Shown here: piece after piece, positions 9,419 to 19,216 of the stretch
Numbering within the stretch: the stretch's first letter is position 1
Layout of the letters: each line of letters opens with the position of its first letter
Assembly (NCBI GenBank): GCA_023053685.1
Contig: JALIGW010000058.1
Location: 3,248,045-3,312,044, forward strand
From: Diadophis punctatus similis
Lineage: Eukaryota; Chordata; Lepidosauria; Squamata; Dipsadidae
Direction of reading: 5' to 3'
Length of the DNA: 64,000 bases
Translations under genes and position numbers: made by a program
Notes under the pieces: generated by a model
What the model was told of the DNA's origin: nothing
The model's database searches: none
The model's input: the letters and a program-made list of their open reading frames with translations, nothing else

Positions 9419-11690
9419 CTGTTTGAAAGACAAAACCGAAAACAACTGTTAAAAGACAAAAAAAAAGATTAGCAGTTGTGTTGCCATCCGACCCTTTCCC
9501 CAAGGTTAATTAATTGTACGGTTTCGGTGGTCCAAAAGAGGAACAGAAAAGACGGCGACACCAGCTTGCAGACGCCACCAGAGCGAGGTCAACAAGCCCC
9601 TTTAAGAGTGTTGTGAAACTCGGAAGCTGACATACCCTAAAGCAGCTGTTTCATCTAGAGATTTCTTTTGTTGCAACTGGTTTATTCCGGTCTCTTTAAG
9701 AACAGAAAAGCCATGGGAAAAAAATAATAAAATGCCCACTCGGCCAGAATCCAACAGATGCCCTTGGCTGGCATAATTAAAAGAATTCTTGATTCTCCTT
9801 CATATCATCATTAAATAAAAAACCAAATAAACAAACCTGGATTTATGCAGAGGTCTTCAAACTTGGCAACTTTAAGACTTGTGGACTTCAACTCCCAGAA
9901 TTCTCTAGCCAGCATAGCTGGCTAGAGAATTCTGGGAGTTGAAGTCCACAAGTCTTAAAGCTGCCAAGTTTGGGAACCATGAGGGGATGGACAGGTGTAT
10001 ACAGGTAAGTCCTCACCCTACAACCACAATTGAGCCCAATATTTCGGATGCCAAGTGAGACATTTGTAAAGTGAGTTTTGCTGCATTTTTACAACCTTTC
10101 TTGCCACCGTTGTTCAGTGAATCACTGCAGTCGATCAAGTTAGCAACCCGGTTGTTAAGTGAATCTGGCTTCCCCATGGACTTTGCTTGTCGGAAAGTTG
10201 CAAAAGGGGATCATGTGACCCTAGGACACCGCAACGATCATAAGTACGAGTCAGTTGCCAAGCGTCTGAATTTTGATCGCGTGGCCATGGGGATGCTGCA
10301 AACGGTCGTAACTGTGAAAAACGGTCGTAAGTCACTTTTGTCAGTGCTGTTGTAACTTTGAACGGTCACTAAATGAACAGTGACTATCTGTAAACAAACC
10401 TGGGTGTATAATGGGTGGGGGGGCAGCAAATGAACAGCTGTAAACTTTGTGACAAAAGAACAGAGTTCTAGAAAAAGTATATTTTATATAAAAGCATAAA
10501 AATATCAGGAACTTTTTAAAAAAAAAAAAACCTTTCTCCATCTGAGCACACTGCAAAGTTAAGCCGAACAGCCTTGGACAGATTTAGAAAGGGGTGACAC
10601 AATTCAGAAGGCACCTGGCAAATTATGGAGAAATCGATTCTAATCTCAAGATCCTAAAAGTTGATCTCCCCCACCTAAGAATCCAGAGAGTCTAGCTAGC
10701 GCCTTCTCCGACTCTCCAGTTCTTACTGAAAAGCAAAAAGTTCCCAAAGCTTCTCTCTTGTTAGAAAACTGTTATCACCCCAAACGGGGCAAACGATCAA
10801 AATTCAGCAAAATGTCCTTTCTACATTCTACAAAAGCTTGGCCATGCTTGGGTTGGCCAACCCGTTGCTGGCATCCCCTGCAGTCAACCTGGGGGGGGGG
10901 GACGGGGGACGTCAATGGCCACCAGAAGGGCTGGCAAGGATGGCACTGGGCACGGTGGTGAGAATGCCCCTCGAATAACTCGCCCTTCCCAAGCAGAAGT
11001 CCTGTTCCGTGGGTCGCTAATTTATTTGGAGAAGGGCAGAAGACACCACCACCACCACCCCGGACAGCAATGAGAACACGGAACTGGCAAAAGTCTGCAA
11101 CAGACCGCTCCGGAGCCTGGCAGTGCCCTTGGAAGAAACTTAGGCGCTCGAGGTAGGGTGGCAGACGGGACACAAACCCCACGGAGCCCCTGCTGCGCGA
11201 TTTGGGCGCGGGTGGCAGATGGGCACGAACCCACGGATTCCTCGTTGCGCGCCCCCTCCTCCTCTCCTGGGGGGGTCTTCCCTGGGGGGGTTGGGAAGAG
11301 GCTCACCTCGGCTCCTCCGGCCGGCTCGTCCACGCCCCGCGGAGTGGGCGACCCGGTGCCCAGCGGGTCCTGCAGCTCCAGCTGGAGATCCCAAATGTAA
11401 TCGATCACGTGCTGGAGGATCTCCACCTTGGAGACGCGGCGATGGCGAGGCAAGGTGGGCACCAGCGCGGCCAGGCGCGAGTAGCAGCCCTTCATGTCCA
11501 GAAGCAGCGAGGCAGCGGCGGCGGCGGCTTGATCCGGGCCGAGGGGCAAGCCCCGGGAAGTGGGGCTGGCCACGCGGGACAGCGACACGCTCTGCTCCGA
11601 GAGGCACCGCGGCAAAGGGTCGCCCCCCGCGCCCTTGAGAGAGCAGCTAGGGCCGGGGGAGACGGCGGGGGCGGCGGAGACCACCTTCAT
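9377..11690 (-). CDS. ID1: ID1, inhibitor of DNA binding 1 (two coding exons, complete)
   Basis: The gene encodes a helix-loop-helix protein without a basic region; the family dimerises with E proteins in nucleus and cytoplasm and blocks their DNA binding. Coding parts are 11690-11307 (128 codons) and 9418-9377 (13 codons plus TGA), giving 141 residues against about 155 in human. Seen: an MKVV start, [11 protein letters not shown], the HLH core ([14 protein letters not shown], then [21 protein letters not shown] split over helix 2), and the C-terminus [13 protein letters not shown]. The donor GAG|GTGAGC and acceptor TTCAAACAG are phase 0, as I recall for the human gene. The in-frame codons upstream of 11690 contain no ATG, so MKVV is the start. 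Oddities are a six-alanine run replacing the stretch before helix 1, the loss of the PLSTLNGEIS-like tail segment, and an intron of 1,888 bp where the mammalian one is a few hundred. HM13 lies upstream on the same strand, as in mammals. Confidence 0.95.
9850..9985. mobile_element. Palindromic MITE inside ID1 intron
   Basis: Inverted arms around GGACTTCAACTCCCAGAATTC meet near 9,918 (TAGCCAGCATAGCTGGCTA). Confidence 0.8.
10001..10390. mobile_element. Tigger-like MITE inside ID1 intron
   Basis: Runs from ATACAGGTAAGTCCTCACCC through GATCATGTGACCCTAGG to CAGTGACTATCTG. Confidence 0.7.
11307..11690 (-). CDS. ID1: ID1 exon 1 (coding part)
   Basis: This exon holds the start codon at 11690-11688 in the context GCCATGA, the N-terminal region and the whole HLH domain (about residues 65-108). 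It ends with a GAG codon followed by GTGAGC on the minus strand. Without splicing the frame stays open to about 11022, which would give a 222-residue read-through product. Confidence 0.95.
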
Positions 11691-11795
11691 GGCCGGGAGA
11701 CAGCAACGGACGCAACTCCGAGGACAGAACACCAACACAGAACAACGCACCCGTCTAACGCAGCCGCGAGTGAAGCTCCGGCGCCGGAGAGCCGG

Positions 11796-11803
11796 CTTTT
11801 ATA
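11796..11803 (-). promoter_or_regulatory. ID1 TATA box
   Basis: TATAAAAG reads on the minus strand 106 bp upstream of the ID1 ATG. A start of transcription near 11,766-11,772 and a 5' UTR of about 80 nt follow from usual TATA spacing. ID1 genes are known to have TATA-containing promoters. Confidence 0.85.
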
Positions 11804-11817
11804 CGGCTCCGAACGGC

Positions 11818-11850
11818 GGGGCGGAGCCACGCGGCTGCCGGGCAACCAAT
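11818..11850 (-). promoter_or_regulatory. ID1 proximal GC box and CCAAT box
   Basis: GGGGCGG at 11818-11824 and CCAAT at 11846-11850 on the plus strand (ATTGG relative to the gene) lie 15-50 bp upstream of the TATA box. Position and motif fit Sp1/KLF and NF-Y sites; binding is inferred. Confidence 0.6.
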
Positions 11851-12569
11851 GACAAAGAGAGGGGCGCGGCTTCCCGCTCTCACGCTTTCATTGATGGGAC
11901 TTCTGCATCCCCGGGACTTTTGCAACGCGGGTTTCGCCCCCTCTGCTGGTCGTCTGGAGGGCTGGGGAGGGGGAGGGAAGGGGATCGGGGACAGGTGCAG
12001 GTGGAGGCCGCCCCGGGACATGTAGTCGTGGGGAGGGAAGGAGGTTGAAAGGAGTTGATGGACAGCTTTGACACTTCTCCCTCCGCTTCTCCGTCGCCGC
12101 GACCTGCTGGGACGGAAACAAACGTGTGTCTGAACATTCCTTTTCTCGCCTCCTCTTCCGCACCTCGAGGCTTTCCACCCCCCCGCCGGCAAATTTACTG
12201 GGGAGGGGGCGCGCATTGAAGAATTCAGCCAGGCAAAAGAAAAAAGGAAAAAAGAAAAAAAGAAAAAAAAACCGAATAAAACTTTTTCAATAAAAAAATA
12301 ATAAAAGAATAATAAAAAAAAAAGAATTCAGCCAGGCAGGCGATGCTCCCGTGGAATTTTGCTTTGATACCTTTTTCACCTCGCTCTTCCCGCCGCCACC
12401 CCGGGGAAAAAACCTGCGGCCCGGGACGGTGACAAGCCAGTATCAAATCTCGGCTTCCATCTAGTTGGGCTTGTTGTGTGAACGGAGCCACCGAATGCGG
12501 GACGGGATCATTGATAACGGCAATTCTCATTTTGGTTTCCTGGCTCCAGCAACCTAATGGCATAGGATA

Positions 12570-12747
12570 GGTTCTCCTGCTTGAGCAAGGGGCTGGACTA
12601 GAAGACCTCGAAGGTCCCTTCCAGCTCTATTCTATTCTAATTTTAATCTGCACACACGCGTGTCGTCTCAAGTTGTCCCTGGCAGGAATCGTGTCGAAGT
12701 GGACGACTGAATTCAGTCACTTAGCGGTCACAATCTGCCCTCTTTTC

Positions 12748-12793
<46 letters not shown>

Positions 12794-13090
12794 CATTGAT
12801 GGTGTATTGTTATTTACTGCATTTTTGTGTATGTGTGTCATTTTATCTGTTGTGTTATGTGTGTTATTTACTGGTTTTGTGTGTCTAATATATTGTTTTG
12901 TATATCATTTATGTCGTGTATTTGTGTGTGTGTCATTGATGGTGTATTGTGTTATTTACTGCATTTTTGTGTATGTGTCTCATTTTATCTGTTGTGTTAT
13001 CTGTGTGTCATTTACTGGTTTTGTGTGTCTAATATATTGTGTTTTGTATGTCATTTATGTCATGTGTGTGTGTGTGTGTGTGTGTGAAAT
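12570..13090. repeat. CR1 tail and TG-rich tandem DNA upstream of ID1
   Basis: A CR1 3' tail (12,573-12,640) is followed by (TG)n at 12,751-12,793, then two copies of a TG-rich unit of about 138 bp (CATTGATGGTGTATTGT starting near 12,794 and 12,932) and another (TG)n. It lies between the ID1 promoter and the BRE-like block. Confidence 0.8.
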
Positions 13091-13149
13091 CGGCCTGAAT
13101 TGTCATAGAACGGACGAATTGGCGTCCACTTTTACTTTGAATGTGAAAA

Positions 13150-13660
13150 TAACCAGCCTGGCGAAGAAACGCGCCCTCAAATGGCACCAAAATCCACGCG
13201 GAAAGCTTCCCACGCCACGGGCGGAACCGCGATCCCCGACGGAACGCCGCCGCGGGTGGCAAGGAGGGTCGCCGCGTGGTCTCCCGTCCCGCTATCCGAA
13301 TGCAACCGGGTCCTTTCGCACGTGCCCTTGCTCTCTCCCCTCCAAAGAAAATCCTTCTGCTCTTGCACCGACTTTCCCCCCGTTTTACGTTCGCACGACC
13401 ACCGGGACCCCGACCTGGAGGGCTGCCATTTATAGCCGTTTCCCACAGCAGGCGCAGCCGCCCTCCCTGCCTTAACAAGCCGCTCAGACCTTCAGACGCC
13501 AAGGCCCGTGACGTCACCCATTCATAAAAATCCACAGCGCTGTCAGCTTGGCGCCTGGCGGCCGGTGCCCATGGCAACCAGAAGAGCGCGGGGCTGAGTA
13601 GCGTCTCCGCCCGCCGCGCTCTTCCATTCACCTGTCAGGCCGCCCTGGGAGCCGCGGAGC
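13150..13660. promoter_or_regulatory. CpG-rich block around the ID1 enhancer
   Basis: This is GC- and CpG-rich non-repetitive DNA between the TG repeats and a Tigger-like element, and it holds the BRE-like cluster. No credible coding frame was recognised in it. Confidence 0.6.
13483..13578. promoter_or_regulatory. Putative BMP-responsive enhancer (BRE) of ID1
   Basis: In order on the plus strand: CTCAGACC (13483), CAGACGCC (13493), a full CRE TGACGTCA (13509-13516), CTGTCAGCTTGGCGCC (13540-13555, including the palindrome GGCGCC), and GTGCCCATGGCAAC (13565-13578), close to an RFX X-box. The CAGAC, GACGCC, CTGTCAG and GGCGCC parts occur in the same order in the mouse Id1 BRE, where they bind SMAD1/5 and SMAD4. 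The block is about 1.7-1.8 kb upstream of the predicted ID1 start, against about 1.1 kb in mouse; TG-repeat expansion between them could account for part of the difference. Confidence 0.8.
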
Positions 13661-13764
13661 TGGGCTCTTTTATCATCCCTCTACCCCCCCACAAGGTGAA
13701 AAAAAAAGAGCGCCCCCTCCTGCACCTCCAGGGAAGCCCGTGGGAGGTAGGCCGCCCCTGCCCA

Positions 13765-14130
13765 AAATTGAGTCCAAAATTTCCGTAGCTAAGCCAGACG
13801 CTTGTTAAGTGAGTTTTGCTCCGTTTTACGACCTTTCTTGCCACCGTTGTTAAGTGAATCGCTGTGGTTCTTAAGTTAGTATCACGGTCGTTAAGCGAAT
13901 CTGGCTTCCCCATTGACTTGGCTTGTCCGAAGGTCGCAAAAGGGGATCCCGTGACCCTGGGACACTGCTGCAACCGTTGTAAATATGAGTCAGTTGCCAA
14001 GCATTTTGATCACGTGACCCCGGGGATGCTGCAAGTCTTAAAAAAACGGTCATAAGTCACTTTTTTCAGTGCCGTTGTAAGTTTGAACAGTCACTAAATG
14101 CATGGTTCTAAATCAAGGACTATCTGTATA
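13765..14130. mobile_element. Tigger-like MITE
   Basis: Contains GTTAAGTGAGTTTTGCTCCG, GCAAAAGGGGATCCCGTGAC and the end AAGGACTATCTGTA. Confidence 0.7.
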
Positions 14131-14229
14131 AATACCGTAGTAGCTGAGGGCACATACCTCTGCCATATCTGATATATATTTGTTTTTAATAGAAAGGATG
14201 CTGCAATTCGATGGTTAAATGGCCTAGAC

Positions 14230-14516
14230 CAGGGGACACCCCCCCCCAACCCTTGGGCCGTGGCCCACAACAGACCGTGACCTATTTCAAATTGGGCTGC
14301 GCAAGTGTCCAGTCCTCAGCGAGTCCTCAGCTGAGTCAGCTCCTGCAAATTGAGCTGTGTGTGTATGCGCCAGGCTACCACTCAGGCAGAGGTGTGTGTG
14401 TGTGTGTGTGTGAGAGTGTGTGTGTGTACAAGGATGCTGGCCCACCGCTCGTGTGTCCCAGTTCCCCTCCCCCCACCCCAGCTGGGTCACCTGGCTGCAA
14501 AGGTTGGGGACTGCTG
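14230..14516. mobile_element. Non-autonomous hAT element with perfect 8-bp duplication
   Basis: It starts CAGGGGACACCCCCC and ends GGTTGGGGACTGCTG. GCCTAGAC flanks both sides (14222-14229 and 14517-14524). The interior holds a (TG)n run. Confidence 0.85.
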
Positions 14517-14574
14517 GCCTAGACTTTAGTATTTGAACCTAGATCATTTTGACATACACACACACATACAGAGG

Positions 14575-14832
14575 CAGTTCTAGGCTTACCACCACAATTG
14601 AGCCCAAAAGTTTATGTTGTTAACTGAGACATTTGTTAAGTGAGGTTTTCCCCCATTTTACGAACTTTCTTGCCACGGTCGTTAAGTGAATCCCTGCAGT
14701 TGATAACTCAGCCGGACGTTTGTTAAGCAAATCGGGGTTTTCCATTGGTTTTGCTGGTCAGTAGGTCGCAAAAGGGGATCGCGTGACCTTGGGACACTGC
14801 AACCGTCGTAACTGTGAGTCAGTCCAAACAGT
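14575..14832. mobile_element. Tigger-like MITE, truncated
   Basis: Left part with GTTAAGTGAGGTTTTCCCCC and GCAAAAGGGGATCGCGTG; the right end is missing. Confidence 0.65.
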
Positions 14833-14903
14833 GCTGGAAAAAGGCGCCACACAGCCTGCCTGAATGAAAGACCTTGCTTAGCTCACTGACAGGAGACATC
14901 TAA

Positions 14904-16085
14904 GAGGCGCCATGGTTACAGTGCAGGATTGCAGGCTAATTCTGCCGACTGCCAGGAGTTCGATCCTGGCCGGTTTAAGGTTGACTCAGCCTTCTGTCCT
15001 TCCGAAGTGGGTAAAATGAGGACCCAGATTGTTGGGGGCAAATATGCTGACTCTGTAAACCGCTTAGAGAGGGCTATAAAAGCACTGTGAAGTGGTATAT
15101 AAGTCTAAGTGCTATTGCTATTCCTTCCTTCCTTCCTTCCTTCCTTCCTTCCTTCCTTCCTTCCTTCCTTCATTCATTCCCCTTCCTTTCTCCCTTCCTT
15201 CCAACCTCCCTCCCTTCCTTCCTTTCTTTCCTTCCTTCCTCCTTCCCCTTCCTTTCTCCCTTCCTTCCAACCTCCCTCCCTCCCTCCCTCCCTCCCTCCC
15301 TTCCTTCCTTCCTTCCTTCCTTCCTATGCAGTATTGCAGGCTAACTCTGCCCACTGCCAGCAGTTCGATCCTGAGCGGCTCAAGGTTGACTCAGCCTTTA
15401 CCCATCCTTCCGAGGTGGGTAAAATGAGGACCCAGATTGTTGGGTGCAATATGCTGAACTCTGTAAACCGCTTAGAGAGGGCTGGAAAGCACTGTGAAGT
15501 GGTATATAAGTCTAAGTGCTATTGCTATTCCTTCCTTCCTTCCTTCCTTCCTTCCTTCCTTCCTTCCTCCTTCTCCTTCCTTTCTCCCTTCCTTCCTCCT
15601 TCCTTTCTCCCTTCCTTCCAACCTCCTTCCCCTTCCTTCCTTCCTTCCTTCCTTCCTTCCTTCCTTCCTTCCTTCCTCCTTCCTTTCTCCCTTCCTTCCA
15701 ACCTTCCTTCCAACCTCCCTCCCTCCCTCCCTCCCTTCCTTCCTTATTTCCTTCCTTCCTTATTTCCTTCCTTCCTTATTTCCTTCCTTCCTTATTTCCT
15801 TCCTTCCTTCCTTCCTTCCTTGTTTCCTTATTTCCTTCCTTCCTTCCTTCCTTCCTTCCTTCCTTCCTTCCTTCCTTCCTTCCAATGCAGTATTGCAGGC
15901 TACCTCTGCCCACTGCCAGCAATTCGATCCTGACCTGCTCAAGATTGACTCGGCCCTCCATCCTTCCGAGGTCAGTAAAATGAGGACCCAGATTGTTGGG
16001 GGCAAGAGGCTGACTCTCTAAACCGCTTAGAGAGGGCTGGAAAGCACTGGGAAGCGGTATATAAGTCTAAGTGCTATTGCTAAAT
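14904..16085 (+). repeat. Three tandem tRNA-derived SINEs separated by CCTT microsatellites
   Basis: SINE bodies lie at about 14,904-15,120, 15,327-15,530 and 15,888-16,085. Each has a box-B-like GTTCGATCCTG, then CCCAGATTGTTGGG, CTGTAAACCGCTTAGAGAGG and AGTGCTATTGCTA. The first two end in CCTT-rich arrays (15,120-15,325 and 15,529-15,883). Repeated junctions suggest duplication of a SINE-plus-array unit. Confidence 0.85.
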
Positions 16086-16099
16086 ACTATTTAAAGAGA

Positions 16100-16490
16100 G
16101 GCTTTCTCTGCTTACACTCCAAATTTGAAGGGAGACCTGGCTTGGCTCAGACAGGAGCCATCTATGCAGGGAGAAGCTCTCTCGGATGACACCCCAAATT
16201 TTTAGATTTATTATTAGAGTTGGAAGGGACCTTGTAGGTCATCTAGTCCAAATTTAGAGTAAGATCTGGCTTGGCTCACTGACAGGAGCCATCTAGGCAG
16301 GGAGAAGCTCTCTTGGCTGACACCCCGAATTTGAAGAGAGATCTGGCTTGGCTCACTGGCAGGAGCCATCTAGGCAGGGAAAGGCTCTCTCGGATGACAC
16401 CCCAAATTTGAAGAGAGATCTGGCTTGGCTCACTGACAGGAGCAATCTAGGCAGGGAGGGGCTCTCTCGGCTAACACCACAAAATTTGAC
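16100..16490. repeat. Tandem repeat of about 75 bp
   Basis: About five units contain GATCTGGCTTGGCTCACTGA and GGAGCCATCTAGGCAGGGA. A CR1 tail fragment (16,216-16,252) interrupts the second. Confidence 0.75.
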
Positions 16491-16910
16491 GCTGCAGAAG
16501 CCACCCCACCCCCAAAATTTGGGGATGGTCTTTCCCGCGCCTGCCTCTCCCTCCTCCCCCCTCCCCCGGCCTGGAAGGAAGGCAGGGGAGTTGGGGGGGG
16601 GGCAGCCGTGCAGCTGTGCGGGCTATTGTCGGCGTCGGCCGGCTTGAGACGGCGAGCCCAGACAGAGCGGCTCCATCGCTGCCCTGCATTGTTCTCCGCT
16701 GCCCCGGGCGGGCGGGGTGGTGGGACCGGCTGCCAAGAACGCCGGACGCGAGCGAGGACTGGCCGAGGGGACCGAGGGGGCTCCGCGCACCGCTGGAAAG
16801 TTGGAGGAACGGGAGGCGGAGAGACTGAGCCCGCAGGAGAAAGGAAACGGGGTTTCTCAGGAGCCCACCGTGGTGGGAATGCGCGGACACGTGTTTGCAA
16901 GTGACCTGGG
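16490..16910. promoter_or_regulatory. CpG-rich block, possible unassigned promoter or enhancer
   Basis: A GC- and CpG-rich, non-repetitive stretch sits between tandem repeats. Open frames on both strands are expected at this GC content and show no family signature, so no gene is called. Confidence 0.45.
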
Positions 16911-17074
16911 TCTTGCAGAAAGGGCCGCTGCTCCTCACGCCCATCTCCAAGCAGCGGTTCCCAGCCCTTCCTCGATAAAGGAGAATATTTGAAGTTCAGG
17001 CTTGAATTGAGGGTCCTTGGTGCTGGCTGAGCTTGGTGGGTTTCTTGCAAAGGTTTCGTGGCCCAAAGTATCCT

Positions 17075-17440
17075 TACTAGCACTAATGATGTTCCCTAGT
17101 TGGGTCATGAAATGCCTGCAAGGAAACAACCAAGCTCAGAGAGCACCAAGGACCCTACAGTCCTCCTCCTCCTCCTCCTCCCCCTCCATTCCCTCTTCTG
17201 TCTTCCTCCTCCTCCTCCCTTCTATCACTGATGATGTTCCCTAGTTGGGTCATGAAACGTCTGCAAGAAAACCACCAAGCTCAGAGAGCACCAAGGACCC
17301 CACAGTTATCCTCCTCCTCCTCCTCCTCCTCCTCCTCCTCCCTGCAAACCTCCCTCCCTTCTAGCACTGATGATGTTCCCTAGTTGGGTCATGAAACATC
17401 TGCAAGAAAACCACCAAGCTCAGAGAGCACCAAGGAAGGA
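17075..17440. repeat. Tandem units with TCC microsatellite
   Basis: Three units carry CACTGATGATGTTCCCTAG, GGGTCATGAAACGTCTGC and AGCTCAGAGAGCACCAAGG followed by (TCC)n. The same unit recurs at 30.4-31.2 kb (inverted) and 49.1-49.5 kb. Confidence 0.8.
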
Positions 17441-17594
17441 CCCCAGCCTTTCTTTCTCTATGGCAGTGTTTTTCAGGCTTGGCAATTGGAAGACAGGTGG
17501 ACTTCAACTTCCCTGCTGGCTGGGGAATTCTGGTAGTTCAATTCCACACCTCTTAAGTTGCTAAAATTGAGCAACACAGCTCTTTTCTCTAGAC

Positions 17595-17730
17595 CAGTGT
17601 TTCCCAACCTTGGCAACTTGAAGATATCTGGACTTCAACTCCCAGAATTCCCCAGCCAGCGAATGCTGGCTGGGGAATTCTGGGAGTTGAAGTCCAGATA
17701 TCTTCAAGTTGCCAAGGTTGGGAAACACTG
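17595..17730. mobile_element. Perfectly palindromic hAT-type MITE
   Basis: Two arms of about 66 bp surround GAAT. Ends are CAGTGTTTCCCAACCTTGG and its complement. Perfect duplications CTCTAGAC lie at 17587-17594 and 17731-17738. Confidence 0.9.
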
Positions 17731-17738
17731 CTCTAGAC

Positions 17739-19215
17739 TGCCTCTTGTAAACTATGAAACCTGTGCTAAGGGCTGGCCAAAGGAACTGACCGCGTTGTAT
17801 GGACACAGCTCATTCCTGGACAGTTGATAGTTCGCTGGCTGTATCCTTGCCAGCCCGAAATCTGGCATCTCTTGGGTTAAGCAGGTCATGTGAACGTTGC
17901 CATTTGTTCCCCAAACTTTGGGGGAAGGAGGCTTGGCATCTGCAGAGGTCCTGAATATTTCTTGCTTCTCGCTGGGAGATCAAAGATGGAACTTCAAAAG
18001 GTAGCAGAGTTTTCAGGAAGGTGCAGTTTGCAAATCGCTGCCTAAACACCACCTGCAGCAGCTTCAAGAAAGCACCTTCCTTCTCCTGAGTGCAGCACCT
18101 GGGCCCAGGTGTGCTGCCCGCCGGTGCTTCCCTTCCAGCTGGCCCCTCCCTGCCCCAGGCAGCTTCCCATGACCATGGAGCTAATCCACCCATGGTGCCA
18201 GAGGTCTCCCTGTCTTCACCTCCATCCGGGCCAGTTGACCGATAGGCATCAGGTATGGGCAACAGGTGGGCTGCGCTTGCGGAACCAGTCTGGCAAGGCA
18301 TCAAGGGAAGCGGGCAGCCAACTGTCACTCAACCCCTGCTTCTGCTTCTAAAAAGGTCAAGGATTTTTCAACCTTGGCCACTTTGAAAAACGAGTGGACT
18401 TCAACTCCCAGAATTCCCCCAGCCAGCAAAGAATTCTGGGAGTTGGAGTCCGCTGGTCTTAAACTTGAGAAATACAGGTTTAACGTATGTGTGAATGGAA
18501 CAAGGGAGTGTGTGCCTTGCCTCTCTTGATGGAAATTGCAACTTTCGGAAGCTCAGAAACTGGGGGATTCTGGGAGTTGTAGTCCACCGGTTTAAAACTT
18601 GAGAAACAATGGAGTATGAACTGTAGAAAGTCAGCACTCATCCACCCTCCTAGAGAATGAAATATTTTGGGGGGTATTAAAAAGGCAGAATATAATATTT
18701 CCCTTAAAGGAGAAATGGGGGGGGGGGTCTTAAGGGAGGCAGAAACCAGCCCCAGGCTCCCTGCCCCTAAGCAGACACTGAGGAGACCAGCTTTTAGAAA
18801 TGCAGATTTGGTAAGCCATTCAGAAAGACTGGGTCAGACAGAGACTCCAGATAAGTAACACAATTAGGCAAGCCAAAGGTTGACAAGATTAGCTCAGACA
18901 AACGCCTAGGATTTTTCTTCCAAGTGTGTGCCTTTCCTCCCTTGATGGATGTTGCAACTCACGGAAGCTCAGAAACTGGGGGATTCTGGGAGTTGAAGTC
19001 CACCCATTTTAAACTTGGCCAAGGTTGAGAAACATTGCTGTAGATTATTATTTTGGGGTGCCACCGAATGCCCTGGAGCCAATTATCATTCCTGGGTGAA
19101 GACTTGAGAAGTGGAAATTCAGGTCTAATTAAAATGGACATGGAATTGTCATGGTCATCAGCTCATTGGGGTGGCTTTCAAAGGGGCGGGGGCTGGATGG
19201 TCCAGAATTCCAGAT
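17739..19215. other. Intergenic DNA with MITE fragments
   Basis: Mostly unassigned. CTCCCAGAATTC-type MITE pieces lie at 18,358-18,475, 18,550-18,610 and 18,965-19,040. No gene recognised. Confidence 0.45.
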
Positions 19216-19216
19216 T

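Larger units (their letters stand above)
9419..11306 (-). other. ID1: ID1 intron
   Basis: GTGAGC at 11306 and AAACAG before 9418 bound an intron of 1,888 bp. It holds a palindromic MITE (9,850-9,985), a Tigger-like MITE (10,001-10,390) and GC-rich unique DNA next to exon 1. Confidence 0.9.
11060..12220. promoter_or_regulatory. CpG island over ID1 promoter and exon 1
   Basis: This GC-rich, CpG-rich block covers exon 1, the 5' UTR and about 450 bp upstream, in contrast to the AT-rich or repeat-rich flanks. It is typical of a developmental-gene promoter. Confidence 0.8.

Noticed and set aside
11022..11189. ID1 exon 2 placed just after exon 1 (CAG|GGG at 11190, reading [14 protein letters not shown])
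   Set aside because: Only a weak CVP match. The exact family ending [13 protein letters not shown] with a good acceptor was found at 9418-9377 in the correct phase.
14904..15060. tRNA gene
   Set aside because: Box-B-like GTTCGATCC is the head of a SINE with the usual SINE body; no intact cloverleaf.
16430..17083. 217-residue open frame in the CpG-rich block
   Set aside because: High GC content favours open frames on several strands; no conserved motif.
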